Positions 1-6,178 of a stretch of DNA of 19,984 nt are shown piece after piece. Origin of the DNA: an uncultured bacterium (GTDB lineage: Bacteria; Bacteroidota; Bacteroidia; Bacteroidales; Bacteroidaceae); contig CALZMB010000007.1 in assembly GCA_945788485.1 (NCBI GenBank), forward strand, positions 1 through 19,984, given 5' to 3'. Below the pieces are notes generated by a model. The model made no database searches and was not told where the DNA came from. It saw nothing but the letters and a program-made list of their open reading frames with translations. The first letter of the stretch is position 1, and every line of letters begins with the position of its first letter. The translations under genes were made by a program, and so were the position numbers.

Positions 1-29
1 CCGATAATAGTCCCTACTCTTACTATCAT
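1..29 (-). CDS. Possible start of the next gene in the operon (cut by window edge)
   Basis: After the stop of the PlsC-like gene, an ATG at 29-27 opens a frame that stays open to the window edge and reads MIVRVGTIIG. Only nine full codons are visible, so no function can be given. Spacing of about 33 bases from the preceding gene and the same orientation suggest that the cluster continues to the left. The missing ammonia lyase, ligase or MMPL exporter would be natural candidates for what follows, but that is inference from cluster organisation only. Confidence 0.25.
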
Positions 30-62
30 ACAACCCCAACAGCCTGGCCCGGGATGCCGTCT

Positions 63-845
63 TCAGCCACGGGGAGGCTCCTGCTGTTCCGCCTGTTCGC
101 TCTGAAGGCTGTCAGACTCCGCTTTCTTCGCCACGTACAGCCGGCGCAGCTGCTTCGTCATGTCGCGGTAGCCGGGGCAGCCTGCTGGGTCATCCCTCTT
201 CACACGCGGCATCACTTCAACTGTGAGATGTCCGGGATGCAGATGGAAGGACTTTTTGGGAAGCACCTTGCCAAAGCCGTCGATAAAGACCGGGACGATG
301 TCCAGCCCTGTCTGCTCCGCAAGATAGAACGCGCCGCGGTGGAAGCGCAGGATGCGTGTATCTTCAGAACGCGTGCCTTCGGGGAAGACAACGACCGAAT
401 AGCCTTTCCGCACCTTCTCCTCAATGCTCCGGGTCATCTGTTCTGTCTCCGTCACCGGGAAATAGTCGGCATAGCGGATGATGATTCCGTAGAACGGATT
501 TCTCCATACCCATCCCTTTGTCAGAATGATGAGATGGGGCGTCAGCATCATGACGGCCATGAGGTCGATGTGCGACTGATGGTTGCAGACAATGACTGCC
601 GGCTTCTCGAATGTCTCGCCATGGGGATTGCTGAACGAGAACGTCGTGCCGGGAATATGGTTCATGATGTACCGCGCACGGCGCTGAAGCCGTCGGTGGT
701 AGCGCAGCTTATGCTCGTCTGACACTCCTCCAAGCGTCAGGAGGACAAAGCCATAGACTGTCAGCTCAAATGCGGCAAGCAGGAAATAGCTGAACGAGAA
801 GACGGTATAGGCGGTCTGTCTGAGTATATATATAGGTCTGCTCAT
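63..845 (-). CDS. PlsC-like 1-acyl-glycerol-3-phosphate acyltransferase family protein
   Basis: This 260-residue protein belongs to the lysophospholipid acyltransferase family, which transfers acyl chains from ACP or CoA to a glycerophosphate-type hydroxyl at the inner membrane. The sequence shows the catalytic NHxxxxD block (N88-H89 to D94) and the FPEGTR block (154-159), both diagnostic for the family. A hydrophobic stretch at about residues 13-40 probably anchors it in the membrane. Length is typical. The ATG overlaps the stop of the glycosyltransferase gene in an ATGA, indicating coupled translation. In aryl polyene clusters acyltransferases of this kind are thought to build the lipid anchor of the pigment. 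The actual acceptor cannot be read from the sequence, and a housekeeping phospholipid role is less likely given the context. Confidence 0.88.
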   Translation of the reverse strand: MSRPIYILRQTAYTVFSFSYFLLAAFELTVYGFVLLTLGGVSDEHKLRYHRRLQRRARYIMNHIPGTTFSFSNPHGETFEKPAVIVCNHQSHIDLMAVMMLTPHLIILTKGWVWRNPFYGIIIRYADYFPVTETEQMTRSIEEKVRKGYSVVVFPEGTRSEDTRILRFHRGAFYLAEQTGLDIVPVFIDGFGKVLPKKSFHLHPGHLTVEVMPRVKRDDPAGCPGYRDMTKQLRRLYVAKKAESDSLQSEQAEQQEPPRG

Positions 846-1600
846 CTGAAGGCTCGCTTTATGGTTCTGCCCAGCCGCCGGGGAAGTCCATAGACCAAGG
901 CCCCGACGCAGAGCACGGTGTTGAGAATGCTGATGCGGAAGAAGTCGTAGCCCGGGCGGAAATGTGAGACGCGCTCTTCTGCCGGCGGATAATAGACTCT
1001 GACCGGCACTGACGTGACCTCCACTCCTGCCCAGGAGGCAAAGACGAGCAGTTCAAGCTCTGCCTCATAGCGTGACGTGATGAGGCTCATGCCGCGCAGT
1101 GCGGAGAGCGTATAGAGACGGTAGCCGCTCTGTGTGTCAGGAAGCCGCACGCCTGTCTGCAGCCGGAACCAGAAGTTGGAGAAGCGGTTGGCAAAGGTGT
1201 TCTGCTGCGGCATGTTCTCCTGCGTAAGATTGCGGCTGCCTACGATGATGCCGCGCGGATTGGCGGCCATGGCTCCGAGGAGCTGCGGGATGTCTGAAGC
1301 ATAGTGCTGGCCGTCGGCATCGATGGTGACAGCATGAGTGAATCCCATGTCCATGGCCTTACGGAAGCCGGCGACGAGGGCATGACCCTTTCCTCTGTTG
1401 CTGCCATAGGCAACGACAGTCACCTTCTGCGGCAGCGTCTTCAGAACGTCTGCCGTGCCGTCTGTACACCCGTCATTGACGACAATGACATCCTCACAGA
1501 AGGCCATGACATCTTCCACAACCTGGCGGACAGTGCCGGCATTGTTGTAGGTGGGTATGATTACGCAGATTCGTGCGATAGGGGCTTCACTGCTTGTCAT
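842..1600 (-). CDS. Family 2 glycosyltransferase (dolichyl-phosphate-mannose-synthase-like)
   Basis: This is a 252-residue GT-A fold glycosyltransferase. The N-terminal part carries the nucleotide-sugar signature: IIPTYNN at about 14-20, VNDGCTDGT at 41-49, and the metal-binding TIDADGQ at 92-98, with DAD as the DxD motif. The last 30 residues are hydrophobic and then basic, which suggests a membrane-associated C-terminus. Family members move a sugar from a nucleotide donor to a polyprenyl phosphate or lipid. It overlaps the dehydratase-like gene upstream by 14 bases and the PlsC-like gene downstream by 4. In an aryl polyene cluster it may add the sugar that links the polyene to its lipid anchor. 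Donor and acceptor are unknown. Confidence 0.88.
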   Translation of the reverse strand: MTSSEAPIARICVIIPTYNNAGTVRQVVEDVMAFCEDVIVVNDGCTDGTADVLKTLPQKVTVVAYGSNRGKGHALVAGFRKAMDMGFTHAVTIDADGQHYASDIPQLLGAMAANPRGIIVGSRNLTQENMPQQNTFANRFSNFWFRLQTGVRLPDTQSGYRLYTLSALRGMSLITSRYEAELELLVFASWAGVEVTSVPVRVYYPPAEERVSHFRPGYDFFRISILNTVLCVGALVYGLPRRLGRTIKRAFR

Positions 1601-1955
1601 ATCTCAAAGAGAGTTTGGCAAAGATGTCTTCGCTCCCGTCCGTCACTTTCACCATGACACGCAGCTGCCTGCCATCGCATGAGAGCTTGGAGAAGACGAA
1701 CACCGGCTTGTCTTCCGGCGTGATGGGTTTCACGAACTTGATGTTGTTGGCAGCAGAAAGGATGAGTCTTCCGCCTGTCTTCCGCTCGATAATCTCCGTG
1801 GCCATCTGCACGATGCAAACGCCGGGCGTTATGGGATTGCACGGGAAGTGTACAGCATAGATGGTGTGCGCAGGATTCAGACGTATCCTGCATATATGCT
1901 CTTCTCCTGCGGACTGCTCTGCCTCTATGAAGAAAAAATCATCTATAAGTCTCAT
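1587..1955 (-). CDS. ApeI-like hot-dog dehydratase subunit, catalytic Glu replaced by Gln
   Basis: This 122-residue single hot-dog domain is related to FabZ/FabA 3-hydroxyacyl-ACP dehydratases. The signature HFPCNPITPGV is at 36-46, with H36 as the expected catalytic His. Where FabZ has the catalytic Glu (PGVLIIE), this protein has Gln (Q50), so half of the usual dyad is missing. The second dehydratase-like protein of the cluster (8409-8825) shows the opposite loss. In E. coli-type aryl polyene systems two dehydratases, ApeI and ApeP, work together, and this one matches the ApeI type. The gene overlaps its upstream neighbour by 4 bases and the glycosyltransferase gene by 14. Inferred role: dehydration of the 3-hydroxyacyl-ACP in each polyene-forming cycle. 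Confidence 0.82.
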   Translation of the reverse strand: MRLIDDFFFIEAEQSAGEEHICRIRLNPAHTIYAVHFPCNPITPGVCIVQMATEIIERKTGGRLILSAANNIKFVKPITPEDKPVFVFSKLSCDGRQLRVMVKVTDGSEDIFAKLSLRYDKQ

Positions 1956-2467
1956 GGCTCGTTTGTCATCGGGGTGAATGTATAGTATATCTTATATCTG
2001 TCATTGCTGACTTTGACGCTGCCGTCCTCTGCTGCCGTGACTGTGCGGCAGCCTTTGGCGGCACTTGTCTTGGCGAGCAGATGAGGGATCATGAAGGCCA
2101 AGTCTGCCCTGAGGACCTTGCGTATGTACCATCTGTCGAGCGGCTTTATTAGGTTCAGGACCTTTGCCTTCTTGCTGTCGAAGGTGAAGTCAAAGGCTTT
2201 TACCCCGAACTCATTGACGACTGTGCCCACAAGGCTGCCGTCCGGGGAGAGTTCCATGATGCAGAGTCCTGTCACCTCTCTGCCCCTCACTGTCATGAGC
2301 ATGCCGAACTCACGGGAGTCAACGCTTCGGACCGCCTCTTCATCCGGCAGGCTGCAAGCCTCCTCCGCTGCTGCGGCGCTTATGGTGTCGGCCACTGACA
2401 GGGGCGAAGCGCAGAGAAGCTGGCAGAGAAGTAGTGCAAGGCTAATTGATGTCAAATACCTTATCAT
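1952..2467 (-). CDS. Small exported protein of unknown function in the cluster
   Basis: This 171-residue protein starts with a hydrophobic Sec-type signal (about residues 1-27, ending near ...SPLSVADT). A cysteine lies in the hydrophobic part, but the residues before it do not form a good lipobox, so I call it exported rather than a lipoprotein. The mature part is predicted to be mostly beta-rich (GLCIMELSPDGSLVGTVVNE, then DFTFDSKKAKVL). It overlaps the LolA-like gene by 26 bases and the next gene by 4, so the three are probably translated together. Aryl polyene clusters often carry small outer-membrane or DUF3261-type proteins beside LolA, and the pattern is compatible with that, but I cannot assign the family. 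A role in moving or anchoring the polyene lipid in the envelope is inference from position. Confidence 0.7.
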   Translation of the reverse strand: MIRYLTSISLALLLCQLLCASPLSVADTISAAAAEEACSLPDEEAVRSVDSREFGMLMTVRGREVTGLCIMELSPDGSLVGTVVNEFGVKAFDFTFDSKKAKVLNLIKPLDRWYIRKVLRADLAFMIPHLLAKTSAAKGCRTVTAAEDGSVKVSNDRYKIYYTFTPMTNEP

Positions 2468-3074
2468 TGATCTTCGTATTGGTCTTTACGTTGTTAAGCC
2501 TCACTGTCGTGACATCGCCCGTCTTCTCCTCCATCCTCACGATGCTGACCATGGTAAGCCCGGAATTGAATGTCAGCTCTATGAATTTGTACACCTGCTT
2601 CACCTCCTTCTTCTTCGGATACATCCGTGCGGAATAGGTCTTGTCCTTCTTGTACAGCTCCACCTGGAAGTCGGCGTTGCTCTTGAGGCTGCCGCCCGTC
2701 ACGCTTTTGACTATCACATCGGTAATCTGGCGGAACATCTTGTTCTGCTTCACGTCAATGTTCTGCGTGGATTTGGACGACTTTATGCGCACCTTGTCTC
2801 CATTGAGCACAAAGGTGTAGTCGTAGGGCGAAGTGTATTGCCAGCGCAGCTTGTCAGGACGGCGGAAATACATGATGCCCTTGGAGACCATCTTCTTGCT
2901 CATCATCTTCATGCTCTTTGTCTGCTCAAAGTCGCACTGCATGGATGTCATGGCCTTGGCGGCCTTGTCCATGCGTTCAATCACGGTCTTCTGCTCCGCT
3001 GCGGACAGTTTTGTCTGCGCGCTGACGTTCAGCGACAGGAGGGATATGAGAAGGATAATAGTTGCTTGCTTCAT
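2442..3074 (-). CDS. LolA-like periplasmic lipoprotein/lipid carrier protein
   Basis: This 210-residue protein has a clear signal peptide (about residues 1-19, cleavage near NVSA-QT). The mature part has the LolA pattern: an N-terminal helix with the Phe-Glu-Gln-Thr segment (CDFEQTKS), SKGIMYFRRPDKLRWQY at about 64-80, DYTFVLNGDKV, and a C-terminal VRLNNVKTNTKINDKVFDIN-type ending. LolA proteins form a half-barrel that carries lipidated cargo through the periplasm. Aryl polyene clusters nearly always carry their own LolA-like protein next to an MMPL exporter. I infer that this one moves the lipid-linked polyene towards the outer membrane rather than serving general lipoprotein sorting. An 89-base gap separates it from the SMR-like gene. 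Confidence 0.85.
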   Translation of the reverse strand: MKQATIILLISLLSLNVSAQTKLSAAEQKTVIERMDKAAKAMTSMQCDFEQTKSMKMMSKKMVSKGIMYFRRPDKLRWQYTSPYDYTFVLNGDKVRIKSSKSTQNIDVKQNKMFRQITDVIVKSVTGGSLKSNADFQVELYKKDKTYSARMYPKKKEVKQVYKFIELTFNSGLTMVSIVRMEEKTGDVTTVRLNNVKTNTKINDKVFDIN

Positions 3075-3163
3075 TCTGTTATTATTTTAAGGTGGGGTCT
3101 GCCAGTTATTGACACTGCTTCGTGCAGACAGGTGCCCATCCGTTTCATAGCCCCGCAGCAAAG

Positions 3164-3520
3164 CTACTTGGCTATCAGGACACAGCCTGTGAGTATGAGG
3201 AACACTCCTATCCACCTTGTGAGCGGTATCTGCTCGTGGAAGAAGACTATGGCTGCAATCATGCCCATGACATAGCTGAGGCTCACCATCGGATATGCCA
3301 TGCTGAACGGGAAATGTTTGATGATGTACATCCACAGTATAGAGCCGGCTCCGTAGCAAAGGCCGCAGCTGGCGAACTGCCAGTTGAGGAAGAGCCGCCG
3401 GAAATAGTCGCACGTCCAGGAGAAGTCTCCGGCCTTCGCCAGTCCGAACTTCATGAGCACCTGGCCTCCTGACAGAAGCATGCTCTGCAGCAGCGAGACG
3501 GATAAGAGCTTCAGCATCAT
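3164..3520 (-). CDS. SMR/EamA-type small membrane transporter (ArnE/ArnF-like half-transporter)
   Basis: This 118-residue protein has four hydrophobic segments (about 5-22, 47-63, 73-93 and 98-116), the size and topology of the small multidrug resistance family. It has the SGGQVLMKFG segment near residue 17-26 but leucine where EmrE-type drug exporters have their essential glutamate. This fits the ArnE/ArnF branch, which flips undecaprenyl-linked sugars, better than a proton-coupled drug pump. The start ATG overlaps the stop of the chain-length-factor-like gene (ATGA). A second ATG follows directly, so the start could be one codon later. Together with the glycosyltransferase, this suggests a flippase subunit for a sugar-lipid intermediate. 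That role is inferred, and a dimer partner may be needed. Confidence 0.75.
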   Translation of the reverse strand: MMLKLLSVSLLQSMLLSGGQVLMKFGLAKAGDFSWTCDYFRRLFLNWQFASCGLCYGAGSILWMYIIKHFPFSMAYPMVSLSYVMGMIAAIVFFHEQIPLTRWIGVFLILTGCVLIAK

Positions 3521-4575
3521 AAGGCTTTCAGTAGTGTAAACGAGAACTGCCTGCCTCCTGTATGATTGACAAGGATGACTGCCTTGGGCGAGCTTATGCC
3601 GTCCGGCAGGTTCTCTGCATCGGCTTCATGAATCAGGTGTTCGGGTATGATGCCTTCTGCGAGACAGTGGGCAGCGGCATACGCCCCGAATGCTGAGGCG
3701 GTGAAATTCTCTCCGAAGACATGCTTGTACCATAGCCTCGGCTTGTCTCCGAACAGCTGCTCTGCAACCATGTCATACGGCGCGTCGTTCTCCTCATTGC
3801 CGTTTCGGCCTGTCATCACGGCGGTGATGCCGTCCATGGACAGTCCTGCCTTGCCCAGCATCTTGAGCACCGCCTTGCGCAGGACAGCTGCGTCTCGGCT
3901 GTTGGACACTGTGATGCCCGCCATCTCACAGAGCGTGGAGGCAGACCGCTCTGCGGAAAGCATCATCGAGACAGCCACTTCTCCGCATGGCACCATGCCT
4001 TCCTTGCCTACGTAGCCTGTCTTCTTCAGCAGCTCGTAGTAGGAATCGACCATCTCTTCGTGGCCTCCCACAAGAGCCGTGGAAATCTTGCCCAGCTGCA
4101 TCTGCATCCATGTGTCAAGGAGCGCGAAGTCGAAACTGAGCGTCCCGTGTGAGTAGGTGGTATTGTAGCCGTGCTTCTTTGTGTAGATGCCCAGCGCTGA
4201 GCTGACGGTGTTGTGAGTGGACTGCATGAAGTGGGTGGGGCTTACGGTCTGCTCGCCCTCTTCTGCAAGAGCCTTGAGGATGCGCTCCGTATAGTCAAGG
4301 CAGCCGGTGCTTGTGCCGGTGACAATGGCATCGGGGTTGTCGATGCCGGTGTCTTTCATGACCTTGAGAGAGGTGACGAGGGCACGTTTCATTATGTTGC
4401 TCATGCGCCGTGCCTCATTCGGGGCCAGATAGTCGCGGAAAGACGGCGGGACAGCGTGAACATATGGCTCTGCATGAAACACAGGACACACCATCCACTG
4501 CTGTGAGAGCGGCTGCTGCATGGAGATTTGCTCCGCTGCCTGTATGTATATTCTCTTTTGTGTCATATTGCTCAC
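3517..4575 (-). CDS. Chain-length-factor-like ketosynthase lacking the active-site triad
   Basis: This 352-residue thiolase-fold protein is related to 3-oxoacyl-ACP synthases but shorter than its neighbours. The region aligning with the Cys nucleophile elbow reads TYSHGTLSFDF (140-150), with no cysteine. The NAHGT histidine segment is replaced by TGRNGNEEND (255-264), and the KxxxGH histidine by KHVFGENF (284-291). The fold markers GTSTG (87-91) and LVGG (168-171) remain. Such degenerate partners pair with an active ketosynthase and set chain length, as ApeC does for ApeO. The active gene directly upstream overlaps it by 4 bases, so the two are probably made in equal amounts as a heterodimer. 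The overlapping start is GTG. An ATG three codons in (4566-4564) is the alternative. Confidence 0.85.
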   Translation of the reverse strand: MSNMTQKRIYIQAAEQISMQQPLSQQWMVCPVFHAEPYVHAVPPSFRDYLAPNEARRMSNIMKRALVTSLKVMKDTGIDNPDAIVTGTSTGCLDYTERILKALAEEGEQTVSPTHFMQSTHNTVSSALGIYTKKHGYNTTYSHGTLSFDFALLDTWMQMQLGKISTALVGGHEEMVDSYYELLKKTGYVGKEGMVPCGEVAVSMMLSAERSASTLCEMAGITVSNSRDAAVLRKAVLKMLGKAGLSMDGITAVMTGRNGNEENDAPYDMVAEQLFGDKPRLWYKHVFGENFTASAFGAYAAAHCLAEGIIPEHLIHEADAENLPDGISSPKAVILVNHTGGRQFSFTLLKAL

Positions 4576-5771
4576 GCGTCGTGTCTTGAGATGATGATGG
4601 AGGAGTCATTTCCTCCAAATCCGAAGGCATTGCTGAGAACGTGATTCATCTCCCGGCGCGGATGAATGTCCGTGACCGGCATGATGCCTCCTTCTATCGG
4701 TGTCGTCCAGTTGATGTTAGGCGGCAGGAACTGATGTTCGAGCGCGAGAATGCATATCACTGCCTCAATGCTGCCTGATGCGCTGGTGGTATGTCCTGTG
4801 AATGACTTGGTGGAAGAGACAGGCGGTATATCGCTGCCGAAGACACGTCTGATGGCTCTGCCTTCGCTCTCGTCATTGTTCTGCGTGCCCGTTCCGTGAG
4901 CATTGACATAGTCGATGTCAGCAGGCTTCAGGCGTGATACGCGCAGCGCCTCTTCCATCGCCATAGTCGCGCCGTCGCCGTCTGGAGACGATGCTGTCTG
5001 GTGAAAAGCGTCACAGGCATTGCCGTAGCCGCTGAGGCGGCACAGCGGCTTCACTCCTCTCGCCATCGCCGAAGACTCTGTCTCCATGACAAGATATGCT
5101 GCCCCTTCGCCCAGATTAAGTCCGGCGCGGTCTCTGTCAAAAGGCCGGCACTGCTGGCGGTCGAGTATCATCAGCGTGTTGAAACCGTTAAGATGGAATG
5201 CCGACAGGCATTCTGCGCCTCCTGCCACCACCTTGTCTGCAAGTCCGCAGCGCAGCATGTTGGCTCCGGTGATGATGGCGTTGGTCGCTGAGGAGCATGC
5301 GGTGGAGACGGTGGACATCGACGCGAAGTCGCCAAAGGCAGCAGCTATCATCTCCGTACACCTCGCACAGTTGTATGTCGCAATGACGGCAGCATCCTCG
5401 CCGCAGTCCTTCTCCTCTGCGTAGTGCTGCTCCCTGAGGTCCATCCCGCCCACAGTGGTGGACGATATGAGATGCACCTCGCCAAGGTCACCGCTGCTGA
5501 GCCGCGCCTCGTCAAGGGCTTCGCGCAGCGCAAGACGGCCGATGAGCGACGTGCGGGAGTGGAAGATGGAGTCTTCTGCGCCAAGCATCTGCTTCATCTC
5601 CTCATTGCTGAGCTTCACCTCTCCGACAGGCAGCTCCCTGTGGGAGGACTTGAGATGCTTCATCTCTCCTATGCCTGTCTTACCCTGCAGAAGCGACTGC
5701 AGCGTCTCAGACTTGCCCACTCCTATGGCTGAAACTATTCCTGCACCGGTTATGTATATCGGCTCTACCAT
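4572..5771 (-). CDS. 3-oxoacyl-ACP synthase (KAS II/FabF type), catalytically complete
   Basis: This 399-residue condensing enzyme has all catalytic residues of the FabF family: Cys159 in STACSSA, His292 in NAHGTGT, Lys322 and His327 in KSFTGH, and the C-terminal GFGG loop at 383-386. It condenses malonyl-ACP with an acyl-ACP. I chose the ATG at 5771, which gives MVEPIYITGAG, because the longer frame to 5804 would run into the upstream ACP gene and add 11 non-conserved residues. It lies 13 bases after an ACP gene and overlaps the chain-length-factor-like gene by 4 bases. The ACP-KS-CLF order is the core of a polyene elongation module, comparable to ApeO with ApeC. Substrate is inferred from context. 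Confidence 0.92.
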   Translation of the reverse strand: MVEPIYITGAGIVSAIGVGKSETLQSLLQGKTGIGEMKHLKSSHRELPVGEVKLSNEEMKQMLGAEDSIFHSRTSLIGRLALREALDEARLSSGDLGEVHLISSTTVGGMDLREQHYAEEKDCGEDAAVIATYNCARCTEMIAAAFGDFASMSTVSTACSSATNAIITGANMLRCGLADKVVAGGAECLSAFHLNGFNTLMILDRQQCRPFDRDRAGLNLGEGAAYLVMETESSAMARGVKPLCRLSGYGNACDAFHQTASSPDGDGATMAMEEALRVSRLKPADIDYVNAHGTGTQNNDESEGRAIRRVFGSDIPPVSSTKSFTGHTTSASGSIEAVICILALEHQFLPPNINWTTPIEGGIMPVTDIHPRREMNHVLSNAFGFGGNDSSIIISRHDA

Positions 5772-5784
5772 ATATGTCACGCCA

Positions 5785-6045
5785 TTACTTGTTCCTGTTC
5801 TCACTGACGAACTTTGCCATCACATCGACAGACCTGAAGACTTCCTTGCCTTTGCTCGGGTTCTCAAGTTTGATGCCGTATTCCTTCTCAAGAAGGACGA
5901 TAAGCTCAAGCGCGTCAATGGAGTCGAGGCCGAGTCCTTCGTTGCCGAAGAGCGGTGCATCGTTGTCTATGTCTGCCGGTGTCATGTCCTCCAGATTGAG
6001 AGCATCTATGATCTGCTGTTTGAGTATTGTTGTCAGTTCTTCCAT
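5785..6045 (-). CDS. Acyl carrier protein (first of two)
   Basis: This is an 86-residue acidic acyl carrier protein. The phosphopantetheine attachment site is Ser42 in LGLDSIDALEL, followed by the usual helix II/III pattern (VLLEKEYGIKL). The start at 6045 gives MEELTTILKQ, a normal ACP N-terminus. An upstream in-frame ATG at 6147 would add 34 polar, non-conserved residues and is not believed. The gene directly precedes a complete ketosynthase gene and its degenerate partner, suggesting that it carries the growing chain for that pair. It has an extra acidic stretch before the serine (DNDAPLFGNEG) that the other ACP of the cluster lacks. The 133 bases upstream contain no gene and no promoter that I recognise. 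Confidence 0.93.
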   Translation of the reverse strand: MEELTTILKQQIIDALNLEDMTPADIDNDAPLFGNEGLGLDSIDALELIVLLEKEYGIKLENPSKGKEVFRSVDVMAKFVSENRNK

Positions 6046-6178
6046 AATTTTGAAAATGTATTGTTCTGTTATCGTATCTTTGTCTGTGTCATGCTGCGGG
6101 AAGCCGTCTGCGCCTTCTGAGCCCCGCTGCCTCCTTCCTGTGCTCACGAGAGCGGCAGGATGGCGTCTGGCGGACTGC

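Noticed and set aside
3159..3166. TAGCTTTG on the minus strand as a promoter for the LolA-like gene
   Set aside because: It matches TAnnTTTG but overlaps the SMR-like stop codon and has no TTTG at the -33 distance; a chance match is likely.
2091..3275. Long plus-strand open frame of 394 codons
   Set aside because: It runs antisense across two well-supported minus-strand genes (LolA-like and the small exported protein) and has no recognisable motif; composition is typical of a shadow frame in GC-rich coding DNA.
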